DNA of 64,000 bases from UMGS1251 sp036666555 (GTDB lineage: Bacteria; Bacillota; Clostridia; Lachnospirales; Lachnospiraceae), in assembly GCA_036666555.1 (NCBI GenBank), contig JAVWVS010000006.1, positions 1 to 64,000 of the forward strand. Reading direction: 5' to 3'. The position numbers and the translations under genes are program-made. Position 1 is the stretch's first letter; each line of letters starts with the position of its first letter. This document shows, in pieces, positions 36,235 through 44,659 of the stretch. A model generated the notes under the pieces. That model saw only the letters and a list, made by a program, of their open reading frames with translations. It was not told where the DNA came from and made no database searches.

Positions 36235-36984
36235 ATGACAAAAAAACAAAAGAAACTGGTGGTGGGTATGCTCGTATTTTCCCTTGGTGTTGCAGTGGTA
36301 CCAACGGCCAATGCCATGCACATTATGGAGGGGTATCTGCCGGCATCTTACTGCATTGCCTGGGGATTGATTTGTCTTCCGTTTTTCTGTGCCGGATTTT
36401 TTTCCATAAAAAAAACGTTGCAGGCGAATCGAAAGGCATTGACACTATTGGCAATGTCAGGAGCATTTATATTTGTTATTTCATCCTTGAAAATTCCTTC
36501 GGTTACCGGAAGTTGTTCCCACATGACCGGAACCGGATTAGGAGCTATTTTATTTGGCCCCAGTGCGGTTAGTATTCTTGGGCTGATCGTTCTTTTGTTC
36601 CAAGCAATTTTGTTGGCACATGGGGGGATTACCACTATTGGAGCCAATGCTTTTTCTATGTCTATTGCAGGTCCCTTTGTTTCCTTTGGAATCTTCAGTC
36701 TCTGCAAGAAATTTCAGATGAATCGACGTCTTAGTATTTTTTTGGCGGCAGCAGCAGGGGATCTGTTCACTTACTGTGCAACCAGTCTTCAACTGGCATT
36801 GGCATATCCATCCCAGCAGGGCGGTGTTGTGGCTTCCGCAGTGAAGTTTTTGGGTGTCTTTGCACCTACGCAGATACCACTGGCAATTGTAGAAGGATTG
36901 CTGACGGTTGTGATTATGATTGGATTGGAATCCTATGCAAGACCGGAACTGAGAATGGTGGGCTATGTAAAGGAGGCAAACTAA
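36235..36984 (+). CDS. cbiM: cobalt ECF transporter S component CbiM
   Basis: 249 residues. A signal peptide (about 1-27, ending ANA) leaves a mature protein starting Met-His-Ile-Met-Glu-Gly-Tyr. This N terminus, with His at position 2, coordinates the metal ion in CbiM/NikM. Several membrane segments follow. Placement behind a B12 riboswitch supports Co2+ rather than Ni2+. The start ATG 36235 has an AGGAGGG site. The open frame upstream runs through the terminator. Confidence 0.93.
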   Translation: MTKKQKKLVVGMLVFSLGVAVVPTANAMHIMEGYLPASYCIAWGLICLPFFCAGFFSIKKTLQANRKALTLLAMSGAFIFVISSLKIPSVTGSCSHMTGTGLGAILFGPSAVSILGLIVLLFQAILLAHGGITTIGANAFSMSIAGPFVSFGIFSLCKKFQMNRRLSIFLAAAAGDLFTYCATSLQLALAYPSQQGGVVASAVKFLGVFAPTQIPLAIVEGLLTVVIMIGLESYARPELRMVGYVKEAN

Positions 36985-37296
36985 ATGAGCAAAGATAAAA
37001 AAACAGTAATTGTATTATTGCTATTAGCAGCGGTGATTGTCATTATGCCACTTTTTGCACTCAGAGGAGCCGAATTCGGTGGATCGGATGATGCGGGAAG
37101 TGTCATGGTGGAAGAGGTCCAGGGGAAAGCATATGAGCCCTGGTTTACACCACTATTGGAAACACTCATTGACGGAGAATTACCGGGAGAAGTTGAAAGT
37201 CTTCTGTTTTGTGTGCAGACCGGAATTGGAGTTGGGATTATTGCCTTCTTTATGGGACGCTTTGTGGAACGAAAAAAGTGGGAGACAAAAGAATAA
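36985..37296 (+). CDS. cbiN: cobalt transporter accessory protein CbiN
   Basis: 103 residues with an N-terminal (about 9-26) and a C-terminal (about 77-94) membrane helix joined by an extracellular loop containing RGAEFGGSDD and the YEPWF segment, all typical of CbiN. CbiN assists metal loading of CbiM. It starts directly after the cbiM stop. Confidence 0.92.
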   Translation: MSKDKKTVIVLLLLAAVIVIMPLFALRGAEFGGSDDAGSVMVEEVQGKAYEPWFTPLLETLIDGELPGEVESLLFCVQTGIGVGIIAFFMGRFVERKKWETKE

Positions 37297-37314
37297 AGAT
37301 AGAAAGGAACACTT

Positions 37315-38106
37315 ATGATTGTCATCGATAAGCTTTGCTATAACTCAAAACTTCGTTACGTAAATCCAGGGGAGAAATTTATCTTTTCTGTGAGTACTTT
37401 GTGTTTGTGTGTGGCAAGTCGTTCGGTGCTCATAGCATGCCTGGTGTTTCTGATGAATGGAATTCTCACTGTGAAAATAGGGGGGATTCCGTTTTTTCGC
37501 TATTGCAAACTTCTTCGCATCCCCCTTGCATTTTTACTGCTTAGCACCCTTACCATCATTGTGAATTTCTCGAAGGTACCACTGAACGCCTTTGCAATCC
37601 CCATAGCAGGGATTTATATTACGGGAAGCTATGAGTCTTTGCAATTTGGAATTCAATTGATTTTAACGGCACTTGCAGGGGTATCTTGTTTATATTTTTT
37701 ATCCTTACATACACCCATGACAGACATTCTGGATTTCCTGCGAAAAATACACTGTCCCAGTCTGATTGTAGAATTAATGCTGTTGATTTATCGATTTATC
37801 TTTGTACTTTTAGAGATTGCTTCGGCCATGACCATCTCCCAGCATTCACGATTGGGCAACAAAGATTTAAAAACCGCACTCCAATCTTTTGGCGCTCTTG
37901 GCTCCATGCTTTTTATCCGGGGCATGAAAAAATCCAATGCTCTTTATGATGCCATGGAATCCCGGTGTTATACAGGTACCATCCATGTCTTAGAAGAACA
38001 TCTTCCCCCCAATAAAAAAGAAATTTTGTGGATAATCTTTGCAGAAGTAACATTGATTGTGATTTTAATAATAGAAAGGACAACAATATGGACGATATTA
38101 TTCTGA
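37315..38106 (+). CDS. cbiQ: cobalt ECF transporter T component CbiQ
   Basis: 263 residues with about five membrane helices. The coupling-helix region around EIASAMTISQHSRLG and SFGALGSMLFIRGMKKSNALYDAMESRC carries the conserved arginine-containing coupling motif of EcfT proteins. It connects CbiM to the ATPase. It overlaps cbiO by 19 bp. Confidence 0.9.
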   Translation: MIVIDKLCYNSKLRYVNPGEKFIFSVSTLCLCVASRSVLIACLVFLMNGILTVKIGGIPFFRYCKLLRIPLAFLLLSTLTIIVNFSKVPLNAFAIPIAGIYITGSYESLQFGIQLILTALAGVSCLYFLSLHTPMTDILDFLRKIHCPSLIVELMLLIYRFIFVLLEIASAMTISQHSRLGNKDLKTALQSFGALGSMLFIRGMKKSNALYDAMESRCYTGTIHVLEEHLPPNKKEILWIIFAEVTLIVILIIERTTIWTILF

Positions 38107-38924
38107 AAGCCGAGGACCTATATTTTTCTTATGATGATGGAGAGACCTATTCGTTAAAAGGGTTGTCCCTTACCATTCGGCGGGGGAAAAAAATAGTGAT
38201 TATGGGTGCCAATGGGTCCGGAAAATCCACTTTTTTTCTTTGCTGCAATGGAATCCATCGGCCGGATCAAGGCACACTGTTTTATAATGGAACACCGGTT
38301 GCTTATGATAAAAAAGGATTATTAAATCTTCGCAAACAAGTTGGGATTGTATTTCAAGAGCCGGACAATCAACTGTTCTCTGCCAGTGTCTACCAAGAAA
38401 TTTCTTTTGGAATCCGAAATTTGGGAGTGTCTAAGGAACAGGCGAAAAAAGAGGTGGAAGAGGTAATTGAGCGACTGGAAATCACCCCGTTTCGTCACAA
38501 ACCGGCTCACGCTTTAAGTGGTGGGCAAAAGAAACAAGTATCCATAGCGGATATCTTGGTGATGCATCCGGAAATTATGATTCTGGATGAACCAACGGCA
38601 TCCTTAGACCCTAAGCATACGAAGATGGTGAATCGAATCGTGGAACAGTTGGCCGAGGAAGGAATGACCATTTTGCTGGCGACCCACAATGTGGACTATG
38701 CGTTGGAATGGGCAGATGAAGTCATTTTATTTCATGAAGGAAAAGTGTTGATGCAAGATAGCCCGCTTGTGGTTTTTTCCAATCAGGAAGCACTGGAATT
38801 AACTAATTTAGAGCAGCCGGTGGTGCTGCAGATCTTCCAACGTCTGTGTGACAAAGGGATTTTGGATGGTTCTTTAAAGCAACCGCGGACCTTGGGGGAA
38901 TTAGAGGGGTATCTGGAAAATTAG
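38088..38924 (+). CDS. cbiO: cobalt ECF transporter ATPase CbiO
   Basis: 278 residues. Walker A GANGSGKST at about 40-48, Q-loop FQEPDNQ, signature ALSGGQKKQ, Walker B IMILDEP and the switch His in LLATHN. The start is ATG 38088 with an AAAGGA site inside cbiQ. The open frame extends 20 codons further up in the cbiQ region, without family similarity. Confidence 0.93.
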   Translation: MDDIILKAEDLYFSYDDGETYSLKGLSLTIRRGKKIVIMGANGSGKSTFFLCCNGIHRPDQGTLFYNGTPVAYDKKGLLNLRKQVGIVFQEPDNQLFSASVYQEISFGIRNLGVSKEQAKKEVEEVIERLEITPFRHKPAHALSGGQKKQVSIADILVMHPEIMILDEPTASLDPKHTKMVNRIVEQLAEEGMTILLATHNVDYALEWADEVILFHEGKVLMQDSPLVVFSNQEALELTNLEQPVVLQIFQRLCDKGILDGSLKQPRTLGELEGYLEN

Positions 38925-39012
38925 CTGGTGTCAAGTTGGGACTAAATTTTTCTTTGCTTGTTAGAGTCGGGGGTGCGGACATTTTTTCGGACTCCCCACT
39001 CCTTTGTAACAA

Positions 39013-39050
39013 AAAAGACAACATCTAGTTACTGACAGTTGTCTTTTTTA
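39013..39050. terminator. terminator between cbiO and the HipA-like module
   Basis: AAAAGACAAC at 39013-39022 pairs perfectly with GTTGTCTTTT at 39038-39047, with A and T tails on either side, so it may act in both directions. Confidence 0.75.
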
Positions 39051-39100
39051 ATGCTCTTTTGCCCATAGAATCCTAAATATTTTTATTCACAGAACTTCAT

Positions 39101-39796
39101 TTAAATTTTTCCCATTTCCATAATGACTCTTACACATTCGTTACAATTTTTATTTTTATCAATATCATAAATGTGACATGAAATTTGAATTCCATGCTTC
39201 AACAATTCTGTTACACTGCGACTATAGTATCGAGGAATATAGCCTAATACTCTTTCTGAAACATCCAGCATTTCTACGGCATTAGAATCAAACTTGTTTT
39301 CTGGTTGACTCCGTAGAAAAACCTCATCACCCCTTGTAATGATAACAGATTTTGCGCAGTTTACCCCATCACAATTAAGATAATGTCTTACTCCTGCCAT
39401 AAAGAAAATCCGAGTCACGGTTTCATCTGTGTTAAATAATGGATCAATAAACTCTAGAGTATCAATAGGAAGTCTGGCGCCACTTCGTTTTAGGAGCATA
39501 TATTCATCAAACTCGGTCAATCCATATTTTTTTAAAATTTCATGAATATTTTTTCGCTTCCTATCCGGTAATCTACTGGTAAAAATTGCAAAAAGCTTTT
39601 CGCTTGTATAAAGCTTATCTAATTCGGGAAAGCAAAGTAACGGAGTAAAACCATCAGCTATTGCATCTTCAATTTCCTCGCAATATTGAAATTCATATTG
39701 TCCATTTTTTGTTAGTTGCCCGATGATATATTGTTGTCTCGATTTTTCTGATTTCCAGATTAAATAGAGATAATCTTTTCCATCTTGTACTGACAT
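39101..39796 (-). CDS. HipS/HipA-N-like domain fused to a HIRAN domain
   Basis: 231 residues. Residues ~10-80 resemble the N-terminal subdomain of HipA, which stands alone as HipS in HipBST systems (IGQLTKNGQYEFQY, then SEKLFAIFTSRLPD). Residues ~128-228 resemble a HIRAN domain (VFLRSQPENKFDSNAVEM, then VLGYIPRYYS), a module usually linked to DNA repair or nucleic-acid binding. It starts 1 bp after the stop of the HipA-like kinase gene, so the two are made together. By analogy it could be the antitoxin or a targeting partner of the kinase (inference). The C terminus has Cys at 217 and 221. I know no named family with this fusion. Confidence 0.6.
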   Translation of the reverse strand: MSVQDGKDYLYLIWKSEKSRQQYIIGQLTKNGQYEFQYCEEIEDAIADGFTPLLCFPELDKLYTSEKLFAIFTSRLPDRKRKNIHEILKKYGLTEFDEYMLLKRSGARLPIDTLEFIDPLFNTDETVTRIFFMAGVRHYLNCDGVNCAKSVIITRGDEVFLRSQPENKFDSNAVEMLDVSERVLGYIPRYYSRSVTELLKHGIQISCHIYDIDKNKNCNECVRVIMEMGKI

Positions 39797-39797
39797 C

Positions 39798-40676
39798 TTA
39801 CGCCTCCTTATTTTTATAGACCTCTATCATAAATTGAATTTTTGATAAAAGAAATTTTTTTATTAGATTCTTTCTTTTTGTCGAAAGAACTTCTCCATAC
39901 CTGTCTACTATAGCACAAACAGATTCTTCTGTCACAACAGATTCTATTTTTCTTACAGTATCTATGGTTTGTATATAGTAGTAGTTTTTTAAAAATTTAA
40001 GAACTTCCAGATGAGTTGGTTGGCGTTTATCCCTATTAGTGATACGAATCAAAGATTTAGATTTTGTGTCCACTAAAGAATTCCATAATAGCAAATCCTT
40101 TCCTAAATATTGTTCAATTTTTGATTCTTTGACATATGCGCAAAGTGATGAACTGTTGTCATATAAAGGACTTACCCTAAATTTTTTGTTTTCCATTATA
40201 AGAGCCCAATTACTCTGATGTCTATCTGTGTTTCCAATTAAAAAGTCCAGTAGTAGCATAGGGAAAAAGTCATCAAAAAGGCCCATTGGTTCTAATACTT
40301 CTTTTATCATTTCTAAAGAATATCTTTCTCCAGTTTCTGCATCTTCTAATTTTTCTGCATCAAAATTATTATATTTCAAATTAATGCCGTAGATACCTTC
40401 TATAAGCACTTTCTTACTATCATCAACAATATTATAACTCATAGACCCTTCTCTAGAGTGATAAGTTCCAAGTTCAAATCTTGCACATGGGATTTCAATT
40501 AGCGTTGCTAATTCATAAGCAATACACTCTGAGGCATGATCGGTTGTTGTTTCGTCTTTTTTATACTTAAATAGCCCTGTTTGATTCGTATCGGGATTTA
40601 TTAACCATACTTTTTCACTTCTACCGCTTCCCTCTGATGCTCCTTCATATTCCATCCAAAATGAAAAGTCCTTCAC
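39798..40676 (-). CDS. HipA/CtkA-like protein kinase, C-terminal kinase domain only
   Basis: 293-codon frame, 292 residues. The HipA-type kinase core is visible: a Ser/Gly-rich loop at 11-20 (EGASEGSGRS), candidate ATP lysine at 37-39 (LFKYKK), the catalytic loop GNTDRHQSNW with D151 and N156, and the metal-binding PLYDNSSS with D173. The N-terminal HipA subdomain is missing here but a similar domain sits in the next gene. HipA kinases phosphorylate aminoacyl-tRNA synthetases. The target here is unknown. GTG start, GGAGGT site six bases upstream. No HipB-type DNA-binding gene adjoins. Confidence 0.78.
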   Translation of the reverse strand: MKDFSFWMEYEGASEGSGRSEKVWLINPDTNQTGLFKYKKDETTTDHASECIAYELATLIEIPCARFELGTYHSREGSMSYNIVDDSKKVLIEGIYGINLKYNNFDAEKLEDAETGERYSLEMIKEVLEPMGLFDDFFPMLLLDFLIGNTDRHQSNWALIMENKKFRVSPLYDNSSSLCAYVKESKIEQYLGKDLLLWNSLVDTKSKSLIRITNRDKRQPTHLEVLKFLKNYYYIQTIDTVRKIESVVTEESVCAIVDRYGEVLSTKRKNLIKKFLLSKIQFMIEVYKNKEA

Positions 40677-40725
40677 GTATTTACCTCCAGTATTTCAATT
40701 GTTATCTACTTGTATCTCTATTTGT

Positions 40726-40754
40726 ATTGTAGTTGTTTTATGTTTTAAATTCAA
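40726..40754 (-). promoter_or_regulatory. promoter of the HipA-like kinase module
   Basis: On the minus strand TTGAAT (complement of 40749-40754), a 17-bp spacer and TACAAT (complement of 40726-40731), about 50 bp before the GTG. The module therefore has its own promoter and is not simply part of the spmA transcript. Confidence 0.65.
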
Positions 40755-40773
40755 GTGTCGCGGTTTAATTCAA

Positions 40774-41397
40774 CTATAATGTGCCCTTCCGCTCTTTTGC
40801 CATTATCTTACAATACACTACCGCAACCATAGTACTTATAGCCGTAGCAACAATTCCCGCCCCCACAATGGCTGCAGGATTCACGCTGCCGTATTGGCTG
40901 CGATAAGCAATTATATTTACCGGTATCAATTGCAGCGAAGATATATTTATAATCAAAAATGTACACATCTCATCCGAAGCAACCCCTGGCTTTTGGGGTT
41001 TTCCTGGCGATTTCCCCTGTTGTCGTTCCTTCTCAAGACCCGCCAGTGCACTCATCCCTTGCAGCCCGGCAGGCGTGGCAGCCCAACCAAGCCCCAGAAA
41101 ATTAGCAATGATGTTGGTTGTAATATAATCTTTGGCAGGATGGCCTTTGGGAATGTCGGGAAAAAGAAACTGGATTAGTGGTTTCATTTTTTGAGAGAGG
41201 GAGTTTATGATTCCCGCTTTGGTAGCGATTTCCATCAGTCCGGTCCAAAAGGACATAATTCCCATCATGGTGACACAAAGAGTGACCGCCTCCTTAGAAG
41301 AATCTAGGGCGGCGTTTGTAATATCTGGCATCTTTCCGGTAAAGGCAGCGAATACAATTCCAAGGATGATCATAGCGGCCCAAAGATAGTTCAACAT
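40774..41397 (-). CDS. spmA: spore maturation protein A (nucleoside-recognition/GATE domain)
   Basis: 207 residues with several membrane helices and the GATE-domain segments MMGIMSFWTGLMEIA and NIIANFLGLGWAATPAGLQGM. In Bacillus SpmA and SpmB act in spore core dehydration. The start is ATG 41397 with AAGGAG 7 bp upstream. The open frame runs 86 codons further but has no ribosome site and crosses the promoter of the divergent gene. spmB is not the next gene. The HipA-like module is. Confidence 0.85.
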   Translation of the reverse strand: MLNYLWAAMIILGIVFAAFTGKMPDITNAALDSSKEAVTLCVTMMGIMSFWTGLMEIATKAGIINSLSQKMKPLIQFLFPDIPKGHPAKDYITTNIIANFLGLGWAATPAGLQGMSALAGLEKERQQGKSPGKPQKPGVASDEMCTFLIINISSLQLIPVNIIAYRSQYGSVNPAAIVGAGIVATAISTMVAVVYCKIMAKERKGTL

Positions 41398-41484
41398 AGG
41401 AAAGCTCCTTTTATTTCTGTTTTTACATCTTATGTAGAATGAATAGGAAAGATACAAACAACAGTTTTTTTTTTGAATGAATGA

Positions 41485-41493
41485 TGTTATAAT
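41485..41493 (+). promoter_or_regulatory. extended -10 promoter of the threonylcarbamoyl-AMP synthase gene
   Basis: TGTTATAAT at 41485-41493 with no clear -35. The predicted transcript start at about 41500 coincides with the ATG at 41501. Confidence 0.5.
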
Positions 41494-41500
41494 GGAAAAC

Positions 41501-43024
41501 ATGAAAACAATAATAAAAAAAGTAGACGAAAACAACATAGAAGAACTGGTGATAGAGGAAGCAGGTGCCATTCTAAAAGCAGGAGGACTGGTAGCATTTC
41601 CTACGGAAACGGTATATGGTCTGGGAGCGAATGCACTGGATGAAGAGGCGGCCAAGAAAATTTATGCAGCCAAAGGAAGACCATCGGATAATCCACTGAT
41701 TGTGCATATTGCAGAATTACAGGCGTTGGAAGACATTACTATAAATTTACCACCGGAAACTGCGGAGATTGCGGCACGGTTTTGGCCGGGACCATTGACG
41801 ATGATATTTGAAAAATCAGATAAGATTCCTTATGGAACAACGGGGGGGCTTGATACCGTTGCAGTTCGTATGCCCGATGATAAAATCGCAAGAGCGCTTA
41901 TCCTTGCAGGAGGGGGCTATATAGCGGCACCCAGTGCGAATACTTCCGGACGTCCAAGTACTACAACAGCGCAACATGTTTTTGAAGATTTGGATGGAAA
42001 AATTGACATGATTCTAGATGGTGGGGCGGTGAGCATTGGAGTAGAATCCACCATTTTAGATATGACGGTTGTACCACCCATGATTTTAAGACCGGGAGCA
42101 ATCACCAAGGACATGTTGGAAAAAGTACTGGATGAAGTGGTAATAGAAGAAACACAGAACGAGGACGGAAGTGATAAGCCACCGAAAGCACCGGGAATGA
42201 AGTACCGGCATTATGCACCGAAGGCGCAGCTGATTATCGTAGAGGGACCGCAAAAAGAAGCAGTTAAGGCTATTAAACAGATTGCCTATGAACAAAGCAG
42301 GCTGGGCTACAAAGTAGGTATTATTGCCACCGGTGAAACTGTGAATCGTTACACCGTGGGAAATATTAAGAATATAGGACTTCGCAGCAATGAGAACTCC
42401 ATTGCGAAGAATCTCTATAAGGTGCTGCGAGAATTTGATGAAGAAGATACAGAATATATTTATAGTGAGGCATTTGACTGTGAGGGAATTGGCAGTGCAA
42501 TTATGAATCGTCTGCTCAAGGCGGCCGGACATCATGTACTGCAAGCGGAGGATGTTACTAAGCTTCAGCAATACAGGCGCATTCTATTTGTGAGCAGCGG
42601 TGATAACTGTAGAGGACCAATGGCGGCGGAATTACTGAAAAAACAACCACTGTTACAAGAATACGAAATCGGTTCCAGAGGATTGATTGTTCTTTTTCCA
42701 GAACCGGCGAATCCAAAAGCAGAAGAAGTTATGAAAAGTCAGCAGATGACTCTGAAAAATCACGAGGCCACATTACTGGTGGAAGACGATTTGAATGAGG
42801 AAACATTGGTGCTCGCCATGGAAGAGAGCCAAAAATGGAAAATGATTGCGGAGCATAAGGAAGTAAAGCATGTGTATACGCTAAATGAGTATATTGGAGT
42901 GGGAAATGCAATTCAATCGGCGTACGGGAAACCGCTGGCAGCTTATAGGGAAACCTATGAAATGATTAAAAAATTTGTAGAGCTGTTAGCAAGCAAACTA
43001 AACGAGGAGGCACAAAAGGTATGA
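41501..43024 (+). CDS. L-threonylcarbamoyladenylate synthase fused to a degenerate LMW-phosphatase domain
   Basis: 507 residues. Residues ~8-330 are a complete Sua5/YwlC protein (YrdC core with TETVYGLGANA, KGRPSDNPL, PSANTSGRPS, then the Sua5 domain), which makes threonylcarbamoyl-AMP for t6A37 in tRNA. Residues ~358-500 match low-molecular-weight phosphatases such as the arginine phosphatase YwlE. The P-loop, however, reads FVSSGDNCRGP, where the family has FVCTGNxCRSP, so the nucleophilic Cys is Ser. B. subtilis has ywlC, ywlE, ywlF (rpiB) and upp nearby as separate genes. ATG 41501 is chosen because the upstream part of the frame holds the -10 box. Confidence 0.87.
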   Translation: MKTIIKKVDENNIEELVIEEAGAILKAGGLVAFPTETVYGLGANALDEEAAKKIYAAKGRPSDNPLIVHIAELQALEDITINLPPETAEIAARFWPGPLTMIFEKSDKIPYGTTGGLDTVAVRMPDDKIARALILAGGGYIAAPSANTSGRPSTTTAQHVFEDLDGKIDMILDGGAVSIGVESTILDMTVVPPMILRPGAITKDMLEKVLDEVVIEETQNEDGSDKPPKAPGMKYRHYAPKAQLIIVEGPQKEAVKAIKQIAYEQSRLGYKVGIIATGETVNRYTVGNIKNIGLRSNENSIAKNLYKVLREFDEEDTEYIYSEAFDCEGIGSAIMNRLLKAAGHHVLQAEDVTKLQQYRRILFVSSGDNCRGPMAAELLKKQPLLQEYEIGSRGLIVLFPEPANPKAEEVMKSQQMTLKNHEATLLVEDDLNEETLVLAMEESQKWKMIAEHKEVKHVYTLNEYIGVGNAIQSAYGKPLAAYRETYEMIKKFVELLASKLNEEAQKV

Positions 43025-43446
43025 TAGCAATTGGATGTGATCACGGAGGATATGAGCTAAAACAGGAAATTATCAAATATTTGGAAGAACAAAATATTGC
43101 GTATCAAGATTTTGGATGCCACGGAGAATCTACGGATTACCCTATTTACGGGAAATTAGTGGGAAATGCAGTGGTGTTGGGTGAGTGCGAGAGCGGAATT
43201 TTAATCTGTGGAACTGGGATTGGAATTTCGATTACGGCAAATAAAATAAAAGGAATTCGATGCGCACTTTGCTCGGATTGTTTTTCGGCAGAAGCAACCA
43301 GACTTCATAACGACGCCAATGTTCTGGCAATGGGCGGTCGTGTGGTAGGTCCGGGCTTAGCGGTAAAGATTGTAGATACCTTTTTGCATACGAAATTTTC
43401 CGGAGAAGAACGCCATGCTCGCAGAATTGCACAGATAGAAGAGTAA
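43021..43446 (+). CDS. rpiB: ribose-5-phosphate isomerase B
   Basis: 141 residues of the RpiB/LacAB family: IGCDHGGYELK at the N terminus, LICGTGIGISI with the catalytic-site Cys, and HNDANVLAMGGR. It interconverts ribose 5-phosphate and ribulose 5-phosphate. It overlaps the preceding gene by 4 bp. Equivalent to B. subtilis ywlF in the same order. Confidence 0.93.
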   Translation: MIAIGCDHGGYELKQEIIKYLEEQNIAYQDFGCHGESTDYPIYGKLVGNAVVLGECESGILICGTGIGISITANKIKGIRCALCSDCFSAEATRLHNDANVLAMGGRVVGPGLAVKIVDTFLHTKFSGEERHARRIAQIEE

Positions 43447-43482
43447 CAAAAGAAAAAAACAATACAATACAGGAGGATTATT

Positions 43483-44112
43483 ATGTCGAAGGTGTATGTT
43501 ATGGATCATCCATTGATTCAACACAAAATCAGCTATATCAGGAGAGAGGAACTAGGTTCAAAAGATTTCCGTGATATGATTGGAGAAATTGCCATGTTGA
43601 TGTGCTATGAGGCAACCAGAGACTTGAAATTACAAGATGTAAAGATTATGACACCGGTAGCGGAAACTGTCGCAAAAGAGTTATCCGGTAAAAAACTTGC
43701 AATTGTACCAATTTTGCGGGCAGGACTTGGAATGGTAGAGGGAATGTTGTCTATGATTCCGGCAGCGAAAGTAGGACATGTGGGATTGTACCGGGATCCG
43801 GATACGTTAAATCCGGTGGAATACTATTGCAAGCTTCCTGCAGACTGCGATGAACGAGATGTATTTGTAGTAGATCCGATGCTTGCTACAGGTGGGTCCA
43901 GTGTGGAGGCTATCCGCATGCTGAAAAACCGAGGAGTAAAAAATATTCGGTTTATGTGTATCATAGCGGCGCCGGAAGGCGTAGAATGCTTGCAGAAAGC
44001 ACATCCAGATGTTGATATTTATATAGGTGCATTAGATGATCATTTAAACGAACATGGGTATATTGTTCCGGGACTTGGAGATGCAGGGGATCGCATCTTT
44101 GGTACAAAATAG
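43483..44112 (+). CDS. upp: uracil phosphoribosyltransferase
   Basis: 209 residues. The PRPP-binding loop is VFVVDPMLATGGSS at about 127-140 and the uracil-binding YIVPGLGDAGDR is near the C terminus. It salvages uracil to UMP. A strong AGGAGGA site precedes the ATG. The next gene, a dCMP deaminase, also serves pyrimidine nucleotide supply. Confidence 0.95.
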   Translation: MSKVYVMDHPLIQHKISYIRREELGSKDFRDMIGEIAMLMCYEATRDLKLQDVKIMTPVAETVAKELSGKKLAIVPILRAGLGMVEGMLSMIPAAKVGHVGLYRDPDTLNPVEYYCKLPADCDERDVFVVDPMLATGGSSVEAIRMLKNRGVKNIRFMCIIAAPEGVECLQKAHPDVDIYIGALDDHLNEHGYIVPGLGDAGDRIFGTK

Positions 44113-44128
44113 CAAAGAGGTGAAACAA

Positions 44129-44617
44129 ATGAGTAGCAAAAGAAAGGATTATATTTCTTGGGATGAATACTTTATGGGTGTGGCAATACTGTCCGGAATG
44201 CGTTCAAAAGACCCGAATACACAGGTCGGCTGTTGCATTGTAAGTCAGGAACATAAAATTTTATCCATGGGATATAATGGACTGCCTAGAGGTTGTTCCG
44301 ATGATGAATTTCCGTGGGAGCGGGAGGGAATGGATCCCTTAGAGACGAAATACGTATATGCAACACATAGTGAATTAAATGCAATTTTAAATTATAGTGG
44401 TGGAAGTCTTGCAGGCGCAAAACTTTATGTATCCTTATTCCCTTGTAATGAGTGTGCAAAAGCAATTATTCAAAGTGGAATTCAAGAAGTGATTTATGAT
44501 TGTGATAAATATGCAGATACACCCGGAACGATTGCATCTAAAAAGATGATGCGGGCAGCAGGGGTCACCTACCGCCAATACGAAAGAACCGGAAGAAAGA
44601 TTCAAATAGAATTATAA
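44129..44617 (+). CDS. dCMP deaminase (ComEB-like)
   Basis: 162 residues of the cytidine/deoxycytidylate deaminase family. The zinc site is HSELNA (His plus catalytic Glu) and PCNECAK, with the N-terminal GCCIVS strand. It converts dCMP to dUMP for thymidylate synthesis. The start ATG 44129 has AGAGGTG 7 bp upstream and lies 16 bp after upp. The open frame extends 25 codons into upp and was not used. Confidence 0.88.
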   Translation: MSSKRKDYISWDEYFMGVAILSGMRSKDPNTQVGCCIVSQEHKILSMGYNGLPRGCSDDEFPWEREGMDPLETKYVYATHSELNAILNYSGGSLAGAKLYVSLFPCNECAKAIIQSGIQEVIYDCDKYADTPGTIASKKMMRAAGVTYRQYERTGRKIQIEL

Positions 44618-44619
44618 GA

Positions 44620-44659
44620 AAAAGATTGGAAGCGAAATCAGCCTTCCAATCTTTTTTTT
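44620..44659. terminator. terminator after the dCMP deaminase gene
   Basis: AAGATTGGAAG pairs with CTTCCAATCTT (11 bp), followed by eight Ts. The A-run on the left lets it also end the convergent minus-strand gene. Confidence 0.88.

Noticed and set aside
40690..40735. CTAC...GTAG dyad and repeated ATACAA near the kinase-module promoter as an operator
   Set aside because: The matches are short and AT-rich, and no DNA-binding partner is encoded nearby.
41398..41655. 86-codon N-terminal extension of spmA
   Set aside because: No ribosome site, no family similarity, and it runs across the start and promoter of the divergent gene. ATG 41397 has AAGGAG.
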